Shown in pieces: positions 1-10,627 of a DNA stretch of 64,000 nucleotides (positions within the stretch are counted from its first letter, which is position 1; every line of letters begins with the position of its first letter). Position numbers and translations under genes: made by a program. The notes below the pieces were generated by a model. The model made no database searches. It worked only from the letters and a program-made list of their open reading frames with translations, and was not told the origin of the DNA. The stretch is from Ceratotherium simum simum (Eukaryota > Chordata > Mammalia > Perissodactyla > Rhinocerotidae). The stretch is taken from positions 6,003,124 through 6,067,123 of the forward strand of contig NW_004454175.1 in the NCBI RefSeq assembly GCF_000283155.1, written 5' to 3'.

Positions 1-150
1 TTTATCTCTCTGTGTCTCCATTCCTAGTCTGTAAATTAGGGATAATCACAGTACCTACCTAAGGGTTGATGAGAGGACTAAACGAGAAATTTCCTATGAA
101 GTCCCCAGAATATGGCCCATAGAAAATGCTCATTACTGTTAGCTACAAAT
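1..150 (+). repeat. MIR SINE, 3' part, cut by window edge
   Basis: The sequence follows the MIR 3' half: a CTGTAAATTAGGGATAATCA stretch, then ACCTACCTAAGG and a GATGAGAGGACTAAA block, which match the consensus 'CTGTAAAATGGGGATAAT...ACCTACCT...GTGAGGATTAAA' order. The head lies outside the window. It is old and diverged, so the right boundary is approximate. Confidence 0.6.
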
Positions 151-1400
151 TTTACTACTTATTAGAAGTCACAAGTTAACCTCAATTTAGGCATAGCTAT
201 TTGGATCCTAACAGATGCAATTCAAACCTTTACTTGAGGGTATTTACACTCTGATTTAGATATAAAACAGTAATTAGTTTTTAACCTAACACCAACTATA
301 TATTTAATATGTAAATATAGGTACCTTAATGAACCTGTGACTATAATAATCATCATCATCATAAATAAATTGAAAATGGAAAAGTAATTTTTCATTATTA
401 TAATGACTGTGTCTCTTATATCCTATAAGTTTGTCTAAGTTCTTTCACAGAATAAGTATTGATTGGGGAAAATAAGGAAATTAAATTATACACTGAGTAA
501 AAATTAGTTTAGTTTGAAATAGAAAAAAATATTTATTTACAGCACACACGAACGAACAATTTTCACTGGAGCTTAAGATGGATCATGGCCTGAGTTTACA
601 AAATCAAAAACTATGTAACAGCACCAAGCCAAATTCCCACGAATGGCTGCTCCACCTCATCTCACTCCAGGTTGAAGCCTCATTAGCAGAGCAAACACTT
701 GCTTGAGTGGAATTTGGAGCTCTTCCGCCAACATTTAGGAGGAGGTTTATCTTGGCTTCCCATGTAAACCTGGGCAGGAGGCCCACTTTTTGTAGAAATC
801 TTCACCACAGATAACAGTAAATTTCACATTTTTCTGTACTGGTGTCACAGTGAGGATACCCAATGACTAGCAATGTGGAGGAGGAAGGGCTGTCTAAGGA
901 TAAGATAAAGGATTTGAAAGACTGTTTAGAATTTAGGGCAGAAGCAGGAATGTGAAAATTCCAAGCTTCTGCCTCTGTTCAGCCCACAGGGAAGGGTGAG
1001 AAGCGAGAGGCGGGAGGCGAGGGAGCTCGTGGTGGTGCCTGAGCTCAGAGTAAGCCTCGTTGGTTTTGGCGATGCCGGTTCCTATTGTTCTAACACTACT
1101 GGCAGGCCGCTGCCAACTCCATAAAAGAATGTAACAAGTCTAACGGGCAAGATTAATGCTCCTTTCCCGCATCCTTGGACGCGGGATGTAGCTGTAGCTC
1201 TTTATACACTATCAAGTAGTAGCTACCCAATAGAAAGCAGACGAAGCAAACTCAAGAAAGCTTCATCTTGCAGAGAGGGAGAAAAAAACTGACATCACAA
1301 ATCTATTTTAAAATACATTAGGAAGTGTTCACACACTCTAGGGATACAGGACCAAGTCTATGGTCTAATGTACAAATTTTGTGTGTGTGTATATATAAAT
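151..1400. other. No gene recognised; unique-looking sequence
   Basis: AT-rich DNA with no exon that I can support. A 60-codon minus-strand open frame at 604-786 has no recognisable domain. A GC-richer patch at about 970-1200 includes purine-rich GAGGCGGGAGGCGAGGGAG. It is downstream (3') of the ZNF385 exon in the gene's own direction, so it should be intronic. Confidence 0.4.
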
Positions 1401-1407
1401 ACAGCCA

Positions 1408-1812
1408 GCCTTGGTGGTCTAGTTGTTAAGATACGGCGCTCTCAATGCTGTGGCCCGGGGGTTTGTTTCCCCATCAGGGAACCATGCCACCCGTCTGTTG
1501 GGTGTCATACTGTGGTGGCTGCGTGTTGCTGTGATGCTGAAAGCTATGCCACCAGTATTTCAAATACCAGCAGGGTTACCCAGGGTGGACAGGATTCAGC
1601 AGAGCTTCCAGACTAAGACAGACTAGGAGGAAGGACCTGGTCTCCCACTTCCGAAAAAGTTGGCCACGAAAACCCTGTGAGTAGCAGTGGAGCATTGTTT
1701 GATATAGTGCCGGAAGGTGAGAGGGTGGCATAAAAAGACCAGGCAGGGTTCCGCTCTGCTGTACACAGGGTCAGTAGGAGTCAGAATTGACTCGATGGCA
1801 CCACCAACAAAA
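1408..1812 (+). mobile_element. tRNA-Glu-headed SINE with an RTE/BovB-like body
   Basis: Positions 1408-1484 follow tRNA-Glu(CTC) almost throughout: GGTGGTCTAGTTGTTA (A box), an anticodon-loop region GGCGCTCTCA, a degraded T-arm and TCAGGGAACCA at the 3' end, including a CCA. A body of about 300 bp follows. The element ends in GTCAGAATTGACTCGATGGC plus an ACCAACAA tail. That ending resembles the 3' tail of RTE/BovB-type LINEs and the SINEs they mobilise. It is not an intact tRNA gene because the T-arm is altered. It lies about 225 bp beyond the zinc-finger exon donor, in the opposite orientation. The RTE link is from memory of consensus sequence. Confidence 0.7.
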
Positions 1813-1880
1813 ATATATAATTATATATATGTGTGTCTAACATAATATATATATAAATAATAATAAAAAATATATACTGA
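1803..1880. repeat. AT/TATATA-rich low-complexity tail
   Basis: Runs of TATATA and AATAATAATAAAA directly follow the AACAA tail of the tRNA-Glu SINE. They probably grew from the SINE tail. Confidence 0.6.
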
Positions 1881-2030
1881 GAAGTAAGAAACAGCTCTTG
1901 GATGTTGCCTATAGGGAAAAGAACACATATTATTGTGGTGGTAGTTTTAAGGAGAAAGATAAGTCTTGCTTTAAATCTTCCGTTTTCTAGAAAAGAAGCA
2001 TCTCTCCCAGGTAAATGGCCCCGGCCCTGC

Positions 2031-2037
2031 TGCCTAC
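2031..2037 (-). other. Splice donor of the ZNF385 exon
   Basis: Read on the minus strand the junction is GCGCAG|GTAGGCAG, a good U2-type donor with CAG before and GTAGG after the cut. Coding similarity stops here, although the open frame itself happens to run on into the intron. Confidence 0.85.
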
Positions 2038-2355
2038 CTGCGCTGGTGTTGGTGCTGGGGCTGGCCAGCAGCGGTCCTGAGCCCGGGGCTGGGGGCGGGG
2101 GCTGCCCATCACTCAGCTGCTTGACACGTTTGCGGTGGGATTTGCCGTTGTAATGGACTTGGGCCTGGGCTGCGGAGTTCAGCTGGATGTTGCACACCTC
2201 ACAGAAGGAGAACAGAATTTTCTTTTTCTCTTTACTCAGCTGGTCCTCAGGCCTGTCGTTCTTTATCCCCTTTTCTTCAAAGCCCCGTAGAAAAGTTGCC
2301 ATATTCATAATTCCATCTTCAGGGTAGTTGTCAGGGCTTAAGGAGTACTTCACAC
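2038..2355 (-). CDS. ZNF385D: ZNF385-family zinc-finger protein, first zinc-finger exon (internal exon)
   Basis: One internal exon of 318 bp: 2 bases, 105 full codons and 1 base. Both boundaries therefore fall after codon position 1, so the exon can be included or skipped without a frameshift. Numbering codons from 2353, residues 51-73 form a matrin/U1-type C2H2 finger, C51-x2-C54-x12-H67-x5-H73. A basic, acidic-flanked linker (KNDRPEDQLSKEKKK) precedes it and a proline run (85-88) and Ser/Thr-rich tail follow. Such fingers in the ZNF385 family are known to bind double-stranded RNA or structured nucleic acid. ATGs at 2308-2306 and 2302-2300 could act as starts; the second has G at +4. The family is clear. 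I recall human ZNF385B reading MANFLRG, VHSNGK and a shorter tail, whereas this exon reads MATFLRG, VHYNGK and a longer tail, so I favour ZNF385D. ZNF385B remains possible. The other exons are outside the window or not visible. Confidence 0.88.
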
Positions 2356-2376
2356 CTGAAAAAAAAAATACAAGCG
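2356..2376 (-). other. Splice acceptor of the ZNF385 exon
   Basis: On the minus strand a run of ten T residues leads directly into CAG|GTGTGAAG. The pyrimidine tract and AG are intact, which argues that the exon is functional and not a processed pseudogene. Confidence 0.85.
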
Positions 2377-2519
2377 CTTGTGAAATATGTGCCTTCTTAT
2401 TTTCTAGTATGATTCCAATTAATTTTCATAGTGTGGTTTAAGCTAAACGTCTCCCAGCTACTCAGTGGTCACTCTTGGAAAAAGTCAACAAAAGTACCTA
2501 ACTGAGCACATAGGGTTTT

Positions 2520-2915
2520 TGCACATGTGTTCCCTCTGTCTGCAGCACTTTCTACTCTATTCTCGCCCCTCTTCTCATCACCTCTCAAGTCCTTTGCCTT
2601 ATTAACTCCTGCCCACCCCATAGATCTTAGCTGGAGTACTACGCTCTCCGGGGAACCCCTCTCACCCTGGAGATAAGGCAGATCTCTGGTGACACGCTCA
2701 CATAGTGCTATGTGACTCCCTCTATAGCACCTATCACCATGTGCATTTCCTATGTATTTGTGCATTTATTTGGTTTATGTCTGTTTCTCCAATAGAGAGT
2801 GAGTTCTGTGGGGCAGTAAGCTCATTTCTGGACATCCCTTAGGCCTAGAATTGCAGTTTTTACATAATAGCCGTTCAAATATCTATTAAAAGAAGGAAGG
2901 AATAAATGATGTTAT
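2520..2915 (+). repeat. L2 LINE, 3' end
   Basis: The order of blocks fits the L2 3' end: CTGCAGCACTTTCTACTC, then AACTCCTGCCCACCC, then GATCTTAGCTGGAGTAC, and later ...GAGTGAGTTCTGTGGGGCAG... with a diverged AATATCTATTAAAAGAAGGAAGGAATAAATG end. It is ancient and untranslatable. Confidence 0.65.
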
Positions 2916-3639
2916 GAACTCAGAACTGTGAAAAAGTGCATGTGTAGCCATAAACGTAAATATAATACACACACACCTGCACACCTGCAAACAGACACAT
3001 GCCCTAACCTGGGGAGGTGGGGAATAACAAAGACTAAGACACAGTATGTTTGCAACTTACATTAGGTTGTCTTCCAAAAGCCCCTTTATAAGTCGACCAG
3101 TGGGAATTTGAACATATTTTCTTATAGCTGTTGTGAAACAAATTGTATTTAGGTTTCCAGATTAGCCCATAGACATCAATTTAATCTTTGATGAGGCTGA
3201 AATGCAGAACATCTGAAATACAAAATCATAGAAATACAATATACAGTAAACTAGTAATTGAAAAATAGAAAAAGAGTAAAGCAGACTAAGAAATAATTTT
3301 ATTTTTAATTGCTGATTTTTTTTGTTTATTTAGATAAGAGCATATGATAGATTACAACATTAAGTGAAGATTTTAAAGGAGACTTTTCAGTACCGCAAGA
3401 ACCTTGCGTGATGAAGGTGCAGTTGGCTTTTTATTTTGTTCAGTTCCACTTGAACATATATAATTTTTTCATTTAGTTAATATCAGTATGACCAGCATTT
3501 TCATAATGTTTTAGAAAAACTCAGATTTTTCCTTCCCATGTAGGGAAAAATGCAATTCTTCCCTATCATGTGATTCTTTCCTGTGTGTCTCCTTTACTAG
3601 CCACCACTATGACACTTCTGGTCATTAAATGTGTGAAGG
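2916..3639. other. No gene recognised
   Basis: AT-rich sequence with a short ACACACACAC tract near 2970. No exon, RNA gene or repeat that I can name. Confidence 0.4.
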
Positions 3640-4437
3640 TTTTTCCCCACACCAAGCAATTCTCTGCGACACCAGCTGGGTTTCCTACAGTTTAACTCAA
3701 TTCTGATACTATCTACCTGGAGAGAGCATCAGATCTCACAGGTTAAGGACTCAGTCCCATAAGACTGCCCCCCCAACCAATTCAGATGCCAGTCACCAGC
3801 CAAGGTTGTCACATGTGCTTCTGACCAGCCAGCTCTAGATTGGAGATTCCAATGCCCCCCTCCTTAGGCTTGATTAATTTACTCGGCTCACAGAACTCAG
3901 GAAACATTTACTTTACATTTACCAGTTTATTAAAGGATAGGCTAAAGGATGTAGATGAACATCAGATGAAGAGATATATAAGAAGGGGTGTGGAGCTTCT
4001 ATGCCCTCTCTGGGCACTCCACTCTCCCAGCACCTCCATGTGTTCACCAATCTGGAAGCTCTCCAAACTCCACACTTTTGGGATTTTATGGAGGCGTGAT
4101 CAATCATTAACTCCGTTTTCAGCCCTTCTCCCTTCTCAAGAGAATGGGGGCGGGGCTGAAAATTCCAAACCCTTAATCATGGCTTGCTCTTTCCAGTGAC
4201 CAGCCCGCATCCAGGAGGCTTCCGGGAGCCCACCCAGAGTTGCCTGATTAAAACAAAAGACACTCCTATCACGTAGGAAATTACAAGGGTTTCAGGAGCC
4301 CTGTGTCAGGAACCGGGGGGCAGAGACCAAATATTACAACAAAAGATGCTCCTAGTGTTCTTATCACTTAGGAAATTACAAGGGTTTTAGGAGCTCTGGG
4401 CCAGAAACCAGGGGCAGAGACCAATATATATTTTCTA
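3640..4437 (-). mobile_element. Solitary endogenous-retrovirus-type LTR, antisense
   Basis: Read on the minus strand it begins TGTTAGAAAATATATATTGG and runs through CTCCTAAAACCCTTGTAATT. The plus-strand text (TTGATTAATTTACT...CTCACAGAACTCAGG...GTTTATTAAAGGATA...GGGATTTTATGGAGG) is a layout I recall from mammalian solo LTRs of about 0.7-0.8 kb. I did not fix the family (ERV1, ERVL or MaLR). No gag, pol or env frame is present. A segment of about 90 bp is present twice (see findings). The left end is approximate. Confidence 0.6.
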
Positions 4438-4810
4438 ACATCTCACACATACTTACCAGTGTGATTATGACAATGTTTTCCGTTCTCAACTAGAATAGAG
4501 AAAAAGACACTCTCATGGAAGAAAGACGAGAACAATGTTCAGGGAACAATTGGGCAAAAGCTAAGGGAAAAGGGATATACATGAGAAAGAATTGGCTGAG
4601 GTGGACAGTACTGTGCCATTAGGGATGAAGAATTCAGATAAAGAAAGGATCATGGCTTGTCAGGGCTTTCTGCCTATGGGGAAAACTCATGAGGCTGAAA
4701 GATGGTGGCTTTGAGCAGATATATTGATCCAAGTTGGCTTGGAGCTCTATGGAAAGGAAGGAGAAACTAGAGACTAGTCCATATTTGGAGTGTTCACCAG
4801 CTGCATGTTT
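4438..4810. other. No gene recognised
   Basis: Short stretch between an LTR and an ERE. It has no coding signal and no repeat that I can name. Confidence 0.35.
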
Positions 4811-4825
4811 AAAAATCAGAAAATG

Positions 4826-5072
4826 GGGGCCGGCCCCGTGGTGTAGTGGTTAAGTTCAGCACGCTCCACTTTGGAGGCCCAGGTTTGAGGCTTTGGATCC
4901 CTGGTGCGGACCTACACCACTCATCAGCCATGCTGTGGCGGCGACCCACATACACAATGGAGGAAGACTGGCACAGATGTTAGCTCAGGGCTAATCTTCC
5001 TCAAGCAAAAAAAGAGGAAGATTAGCAACAGCTGTTAGCTCAGGGCGAATCTTCTTCAGGAAAAAAAACAAA
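4826..5072 (+). mobile_element. ERE SINE (short subfamily)
   Basis: It starts GGGGCCGGCCCCGTGGTGTA with the tRNA-like A box GTGGTTAAGTT. The body contains the CATGCTGTGGCGGCG core and two TTAGCTCAGGGC...AATCTTC repeats, then an A-rich tail. The 15-bp TSD AAAAATCAGAAAATG is perfect at 4811-4825 and 5073-5087. Confidence 0.93.
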
Positions 5073-5087
5073 AAAAATCAGAAAATG

Positions 5088-6028
5088 AGTTAGAGCACAT
5101 GGTACAACCATGAAGATAGATACTGATTCCATGTATACAATATGCCAAAAAGAATGCCTTATTTACACCCATACACCCTATTGCAAAGTGCCTTTATGCA
5201 TTATATCATAGGCTAAATCATAACCTTCTGAGAGTTGTTAGAAAATTGCTAATTTTGATACGTAAAACATATTTGTTCCATAAATACTTTACCCTGATGC
5301 CACCATTTTAAGGAATTCTATTTCATAAAATTTTCCAAATGAATCTATTCCTTTCAGCTCTCCACCAAGGCAGTTTTCTTCTTTAAAATTTATTCAAACT
5401 ATACATAAGTCAGGTTTAAGCAATTCCTATAGGTGAGTTGCAGAAAATAATTCAGCTATAATTGAAATGTGATTTAACTGCATATATATTAATATTTTTG
5501 CCTTTATGTCCTAAATCCAAAATATTATGGTGTCACAAAGCCATTTTTCTCATAAAATTTTAGAAAATATCAGTGCCATATAAAAGTTTTGTTCAGATAT
5601 ATTACTATGTGTCCTCTCTTAAAATATTAAAATTTATGAGTTAACTGAACTAATTGATAAATAAAGAGATAAATAATTTTTTAAATGAGCTCATCATTAA
5701 TACATTATGCCCTGTCTAGAAAATTAATCCATTGAAAAACCTAAGGAAAACCAGTCACTTTTAACGTTGCAAGGCCAGATCAGGCACCATCTCACTGAAT
5801 CCTTGAAATCTAAGTGTTATATTTCAACTCAAGCAACCAAGACTACTGAGGAATGATGACACTTTCATCTGAAAATTTAACCTCTTTGGAGGTGGCTGGC
5901 CTTCCCCATGTTGCTAATTAACACATGGTATTTCACAGAAACAGGACATACATCATAATGTTCCATTTTAAATTTGAAATCTAAAAACTGACTTCTTTGT
6001 ATTATCATATAAAAGATAAAGCCAGCTT
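5088..6028. other. No gene recognised
   Basis: AT-rich sequence with no exon or named repeat. Confidence 0.4.
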
Positions 6029-6042
6029 ACTTGTGCTTCTCT

Positions 6043-6287
6043 CTCTTTTTTTTTTTTGTGAGGAAGATCAGCCTTGAGCTAACATCCAATGCCAATCCTC
6101 CTCTTTTTGCTGAGGAAGACTGGCCCTGGGCTAACCTCCATGCCCATCTTCCTCTACATTATATGGGACGCTGCCACAGCATGGCTTGACAAGCGGTACA
6201 TCGGTGCGTGCCTGGGGTCCAAACCTGCGAACCCGGGCCCGGACGCGGATCGTGCGCACCTAACTACTGTGCCACCGGGCCGGCCCC
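6043..6287 (-). mobile_element. ERE SINE, antisense
   Basis: It reads T-tail, GAGGAAGATCAGCC, GAGGAAGACTGGCCC, GCCACAGCATGGCTTGACAAG and ends GTGCCACCGGGCCGGCCCC, the reverse complement of the ERE head. TSD copies ACTTGTGCTTCTCT (6029-6042) and ACTTGTGCTTTTCT (6289-6302) match at 13 of 14 positions. Confidence 0.93.
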
Positions 6288-6302
6288 AACTTGTGCTTTT
6301 CT

Positions 6303-7735
6303 GATTGCCATTTGTCCTAGAAATGAATTATGTTTTAGATTTATTTAAATACACATATTTTAAGTAGTAAGACAGAAACCTTTAAAATGAAATGAATGGC
6401 TATTCTAGAACTCTCCTGTCACCTCTTCCGAATACCAGAACCCTTCATAACCTTTATCCCTATTTTATTTTCTCCCAGAGTTACTCCCACTTACAGATAA
6501 TCCCCCAACACCACGTTCGTGGGCCATTCTAGGGAGGATGCAATGCTTGGGGATGAGGTGCATTCTATCTATCAAGTCCCAATTTATTAGTCCTAGTTCT
6601 AGCTTCACCACACTTCCTGCCCTCTCAGGGGAAAAATAAGTTCAGATCCTGTTAATAGCCACTTGTAACTAGAATATATTTAGTTCCAGAGGTCTTGGGA
6701 AAAGGACCCAGAGGTGGTAGAGAGGCAAGATATCAGAGTCTCAATGTCCACTTTTGGCATGAAGTGATGTAATTTCTAGGTTTATAATAGGTTTGGCAAT
6801 AATATTTATAATGTCAACTTTCTGGCTAAGGAGAAAGTAACAGTGAGTTTAAGTGAAAGAAGAGAGAAAAATCTCACATTCTATTTAAAAGTTCTTTTAT
6901 CAGACTATCTTAAATTATATGTTTCACTTGCATAGGGCAGAAGGATCTTCAGGGGTATCCAATTTTAAACAGTGCAGTAGACAACATTCTGCTTTGGACT
7001 GCCACCCAGGCTTATCTGAGGGTAAGAGAAGTCAGGACAACTAGACCAAGTACTTCATGCTTTTTTGTATTATTTTATCAGGTTAGATGAACAACCACGC
7101 AACATCCATGAGAGAATAAGGTATTTTGGTCCAGGTCAAGGAATGAGAAAGTTGGTCCTTGAGTTGCTGGTTTTGGGGAAACTTTTATACTTAACAACTT
7201 TCTCTAGACTGGTCCTGCCCTGCATAGTTATCCAACTGTTTTTTATAATAAATTGAAAATAATAGGCAGCTGATTCAGAGGTAATGATATCTCTATTACA
7301 CATTTGGAGAAATATATTCTTTGACACAGAGTTGCTGCATCAGATGGAGAACATGAGAGATTTCCCCCCTTCTATATAAGTGTGAAAAGGTTCTGCCTCC
7401 ATCCCATGGATTTATTATCTCATTCTCCAACTCAAGTCCATCAGTTTTATCCACTTCTCATTCATTCCTTAACCCCTAACAACTAGATCACAATTCCTTT
7501 CCAAATTTAGTGCTTCTCTTTGAAAAGTCACTATAAATACTTCCTAACTGCCAAATCCAAGATGGCCCTCTCCTCACTCCTCATTTTTCTTGAAGTCCTC
7601 ATGATGTTTCTCTTGCTAGGGTCTGTTCTTACCTCTGCACTCCTGAGGTGTTTTGTTCATATTGCAAGCCTGGCACACAACCCTTGTATTATCATTTTCA
7701 TTATTTATATAGTTTTATTTATTTACTCATTCATT
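6303..7735. other. No gene recognised
   Basis: Unique-looking AT-rich DNA. Open frames at 7065-7256 and 7520-7753 are short, hydrophobic, and without domain or splice context. Confidence 0.4.
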
Positions 7736-7739
7736 TCAG

Positions 7740-8040
7740 TAAATGTTTATTGACTATTTAGGCAAAGGGCTCGATGCAAGAGAAACAATAGTGAACAGGG
7801 TGGATGAGATGCTAGTCTGAGGGAATCCAGGAGTATAATAAGAAATACAGAGGAGAAAACAGGAAATTATAACAGAGTGTGATAAATGCTGTGGAAAAGT
7901 CTATATTTTCCTCCCTTGCTAGATTTCAAGTTCTTTGAGGATAAGAACTACACTTTATTTGTCTTTGTATCTCTAGCTTTTAAGATTGTGTTTAGTACAA
8001 ACTAGGCACTTAATAAATATTTGCTGAATAAATGAATGCA
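7740..8040 (+). repeat. L2 LINE 3' end (7905-8040), preceded by an old repeat-like stretch
   Basis: Positions 7905-8040 show the L2 3'-end pattern: AGTTCTTTGAGGATAAGAACTA, TATCTCTAGC and CTAGGCACTTAATAAATATTTGCTGAATAAATGAATG. The upstream stretch (7740-7860) resembles diverged L2/MIR material and is less certain. Confidence 0.7.
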
Positions 8041-10061
8041 TTGTATGTGCGCGTTGTGTGTAGCACTGGTTGTGAACACAGTAACCAAGGTTAATTATTT
8101 CAGCTTACAGGTGGGCTGAGTACACAGCTGTTTGCATCTTAACATTTCAGGAACAATAATGGCAGTGTGCTCCCCAAAGGAAAAAATACCACCACTCACT
8201 TGTAAACTACAATCCCAATTATTCAGGATGAAGTCCTTCATCCCCTAATTGAAGACAAAGCTTGAAGTTCAAATTCTGTTGGGGTAGGTCACACACTAAC
8301 ATGGGCACACTTGTGCCAAATCTATGTGACATCTGCTCTTTGCTGCATCAGCTTTTGCAGGGAATGGAGCACCAGGTGTAGTGGAAATGGTTGGGCAAGA
8401 TACAAACACACAAATGGAGAAGATTCAGGACTCTGACACTGATTCTCGCCCACTTACTATGTTGCCAATGTCTGGTCCTGACTCCTAAACTCCTACTTCA
8501 AAGGAGGGTAAAAAGTTGAGTTCTTGGTACCAGACTACAAACAACATCCTTCCCTAAAATATAGAATTCGGGGGAAAATTAAGAGGTCAGTAGAGTATAT
8601 TCATTTTGTTGTATGTTTCGATATTTATTTCATAACAGAATACAAATATGGGAGGCTATATTTGGTTCAATTCAACTAGATAATCATTTATTAAACACTG
8701 ACTATATACAACACACTATTCTTGGCCCAGTGGTGGCTAAAGAAATGAATAAAATAAAGAACTTCAAAAAATAAAGAGCTTAAAATAAACTGGAAGAAGC
8801 AATCATTCTGCTGCTCGTTGTTCAGGAGAGTGACGGTGGAGAATTCTTTGCACGACAGCCCCCAAAGTGCTCTGAGCATACTTCTACAGCTTTTTAGCTT
8901 TATTACATTGGATTGAAATTATTGCTTAGTATGTGATTTCACTAGATGGTTCATCTTTCTCAGATTTTTTTTCTGATCACCTACTGGCACTTTGCTGAGT
9001 GCCAGTGAAATAGATTGCAATGGGGTGCTGTGGCCTAATGTGAATCCCAAGAGATTTTGACACTAATTGTTGAATAAGAAAAGCTGACATTTTCATGCCT
9101 CTAACAGTTTGTTTCCCTTGAGGAAAAGATTTGAATTCAGCTTTCGGGGCATCCTTCTCCTTTGTTTGGGGAAAACATCTTAGAGGGTCTTTCAATTATG
9201 TGAAGATGGGAAGGTAAATCATGGACTCGCTTCCATAATGGAGATAATGTGGCTCCAAGAGCTTAATCTGCTTTTCATAATCATATAAAAGGTTGTCTTC
9301 ACTGTGGCACATTTGCGTCTCTGCATATTATCTTTTCTTTCACAAAATATTTCTTTCCTATGAGCGGATTTAAATTGTATTGTCCCTGAAAGTTTTGTTA
9401 GGTAATGGGAGATGAGTGTGTTTTTTTGTTCAGTCAGTTAACCACAGGGGATCAGTGGAGACGAGAAGCCACGAGTAAGGATGTGAGCGCATCTCACCTT
9501 ACAAAGAAGAATGGCCTGGGATTGCTGAATCTCAAAGTGGACTCTATTGTATAAAGTCCCATATTTGGGGTCGTTCCAGATTGAATAAACTCAATTTTGG
9601 GGAAAGTACTGATGTTGTTCTAAATTATCTTAATAACTAAAGGGAAAGATCATCCCTCTGTGGATGGGTGCAGGATTGCCACAAAATGAAGAGATTTTTC
9701 CACTGTCAATCTTAAAAGATTGATGGGGGCGGGAAATAGACACTTAGATGGATGAGCCTACAACTGTCTCTGGGCCTGGGGGACCTGTGATCCAGATATG
9801 AGAGATTTGTTCCATGCCTTCCCATTGTGGGAAGGTAAACTGACCCCTGAAATATGGAGACAGGCCTGAGACAGGGCAGAGAAGACTTTACACAACAGAG
9901 AACGCCTGTGGAGAGCTTTGACCTGTAACTCAGAGAACCTCTATATCTAGTAACAACTGTGGAGTTCTCCACTTGTATCTCCTTTTTTTTTAAATCCCAA
10001 AATCATCAGTGAAGTCATGCAAACATCACAGCTAAACTTCCTATTATTGTGGGGAAGAGTC
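8041..10061. other. No gene recognised
   Basis: About 2 kb without an exon, RNA gene or repeat that I can name. Short open frames on the minus strand (8691-8879, 8977-9195, 9712-9972) lack any recognisable domain. Confidence 0.4.
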
Positions 10062-10074
10062 TAAAATGGCACGT

Positions 10075-10369
10075 GGGGGGCCGCCCCGTGGCTTAGCGGT
10101 TAAGTGCGCGTGCTCCGCTACTGGCAGCCCAGGTTTGGATCCTGGGCGCGCACCGACGCATGGCTTCTCCGGCCATGCTGAGGCAGTGTCCCACATACAG
10201 CAACTAGAAGGATGTGCAACTATGACATACAACTATCTACTGGGGCTTTGGGGGAAAAAAAAAGGAGGAGGACTGGGAACAGATGTTAGCTCAGAGCCGG
10301 TCTTCCTCAGCAAAAAGAGGAGGATTAGCATGGATGTTAGCTCAGGGCTGATCTTCCTCGAGGGAAAAA

Positions 10370-10418
<49 letters not shown>
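10075..10418 (+). mobile_element. ERE SINE (long subfamily)
   Basis: It carries the ERE head and then the extra internal segment CAACTAGAAGGATGTGCAAC...CAACTATCTACTGGGGCTTTGGGG, which the short copies lack. The usual two TTAGCTCAG body repeats follow. The TSD TAAAATGGCAC is at 10062-10072 and again at about 10418-10428. Confidence 0.93.

Positions 10419-10420
<2 letters not shown>
10367..10420 (+). repeat. (AAAT)n microsatellite in an ERE tail
   Basis: About 13 uninterrupted AAAT units form the A-rich tail of the preceding ERE. Such a long pure tract is likely to vary in length between individuals. Confidence 0.95.
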
Positions 10421-10627
10421 AATGGCACCTGGGGTTAAAGTCATACATGGGGGAGCAACAATAGGGGCTGAAGGATGTTAGTGACACACAAAATAATGAT
10501 GCAGTGGTCCAGAACCAGACAACTGGTTAAGATGTCAAATAACAACTGGCTTGGGATATCTCAGAGATTGAAAAAAGTGCACAAGAAGGGCAAGCTGGTA
10601 AAATAGTGGAATTCTTGCATCAAGTAG

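Noticed and set aside
1408..1484. Functional tRNA-Glu gene
   Set aside because: The T-arm and discriminator region are altered and the sequence continues into a repeat body, so it is a tRNA-derived SINE head.
1781..2353. 190-codon minus-strand open frame as a complete protein
   Set aside because: Only the part up to the donor at 2038 is protein-like. The rest reads through the intron into AT-rich sequence and the SINE (Ile/Tyr-rich tail), and it starts at GTG inside the exon.
10066..10380. 104-codon plus-strand frame with protein-like text
   Set aside because: It lies entirely within an ERE SINE. The same peptide text recurs at 31052-31234 and in other EREs.
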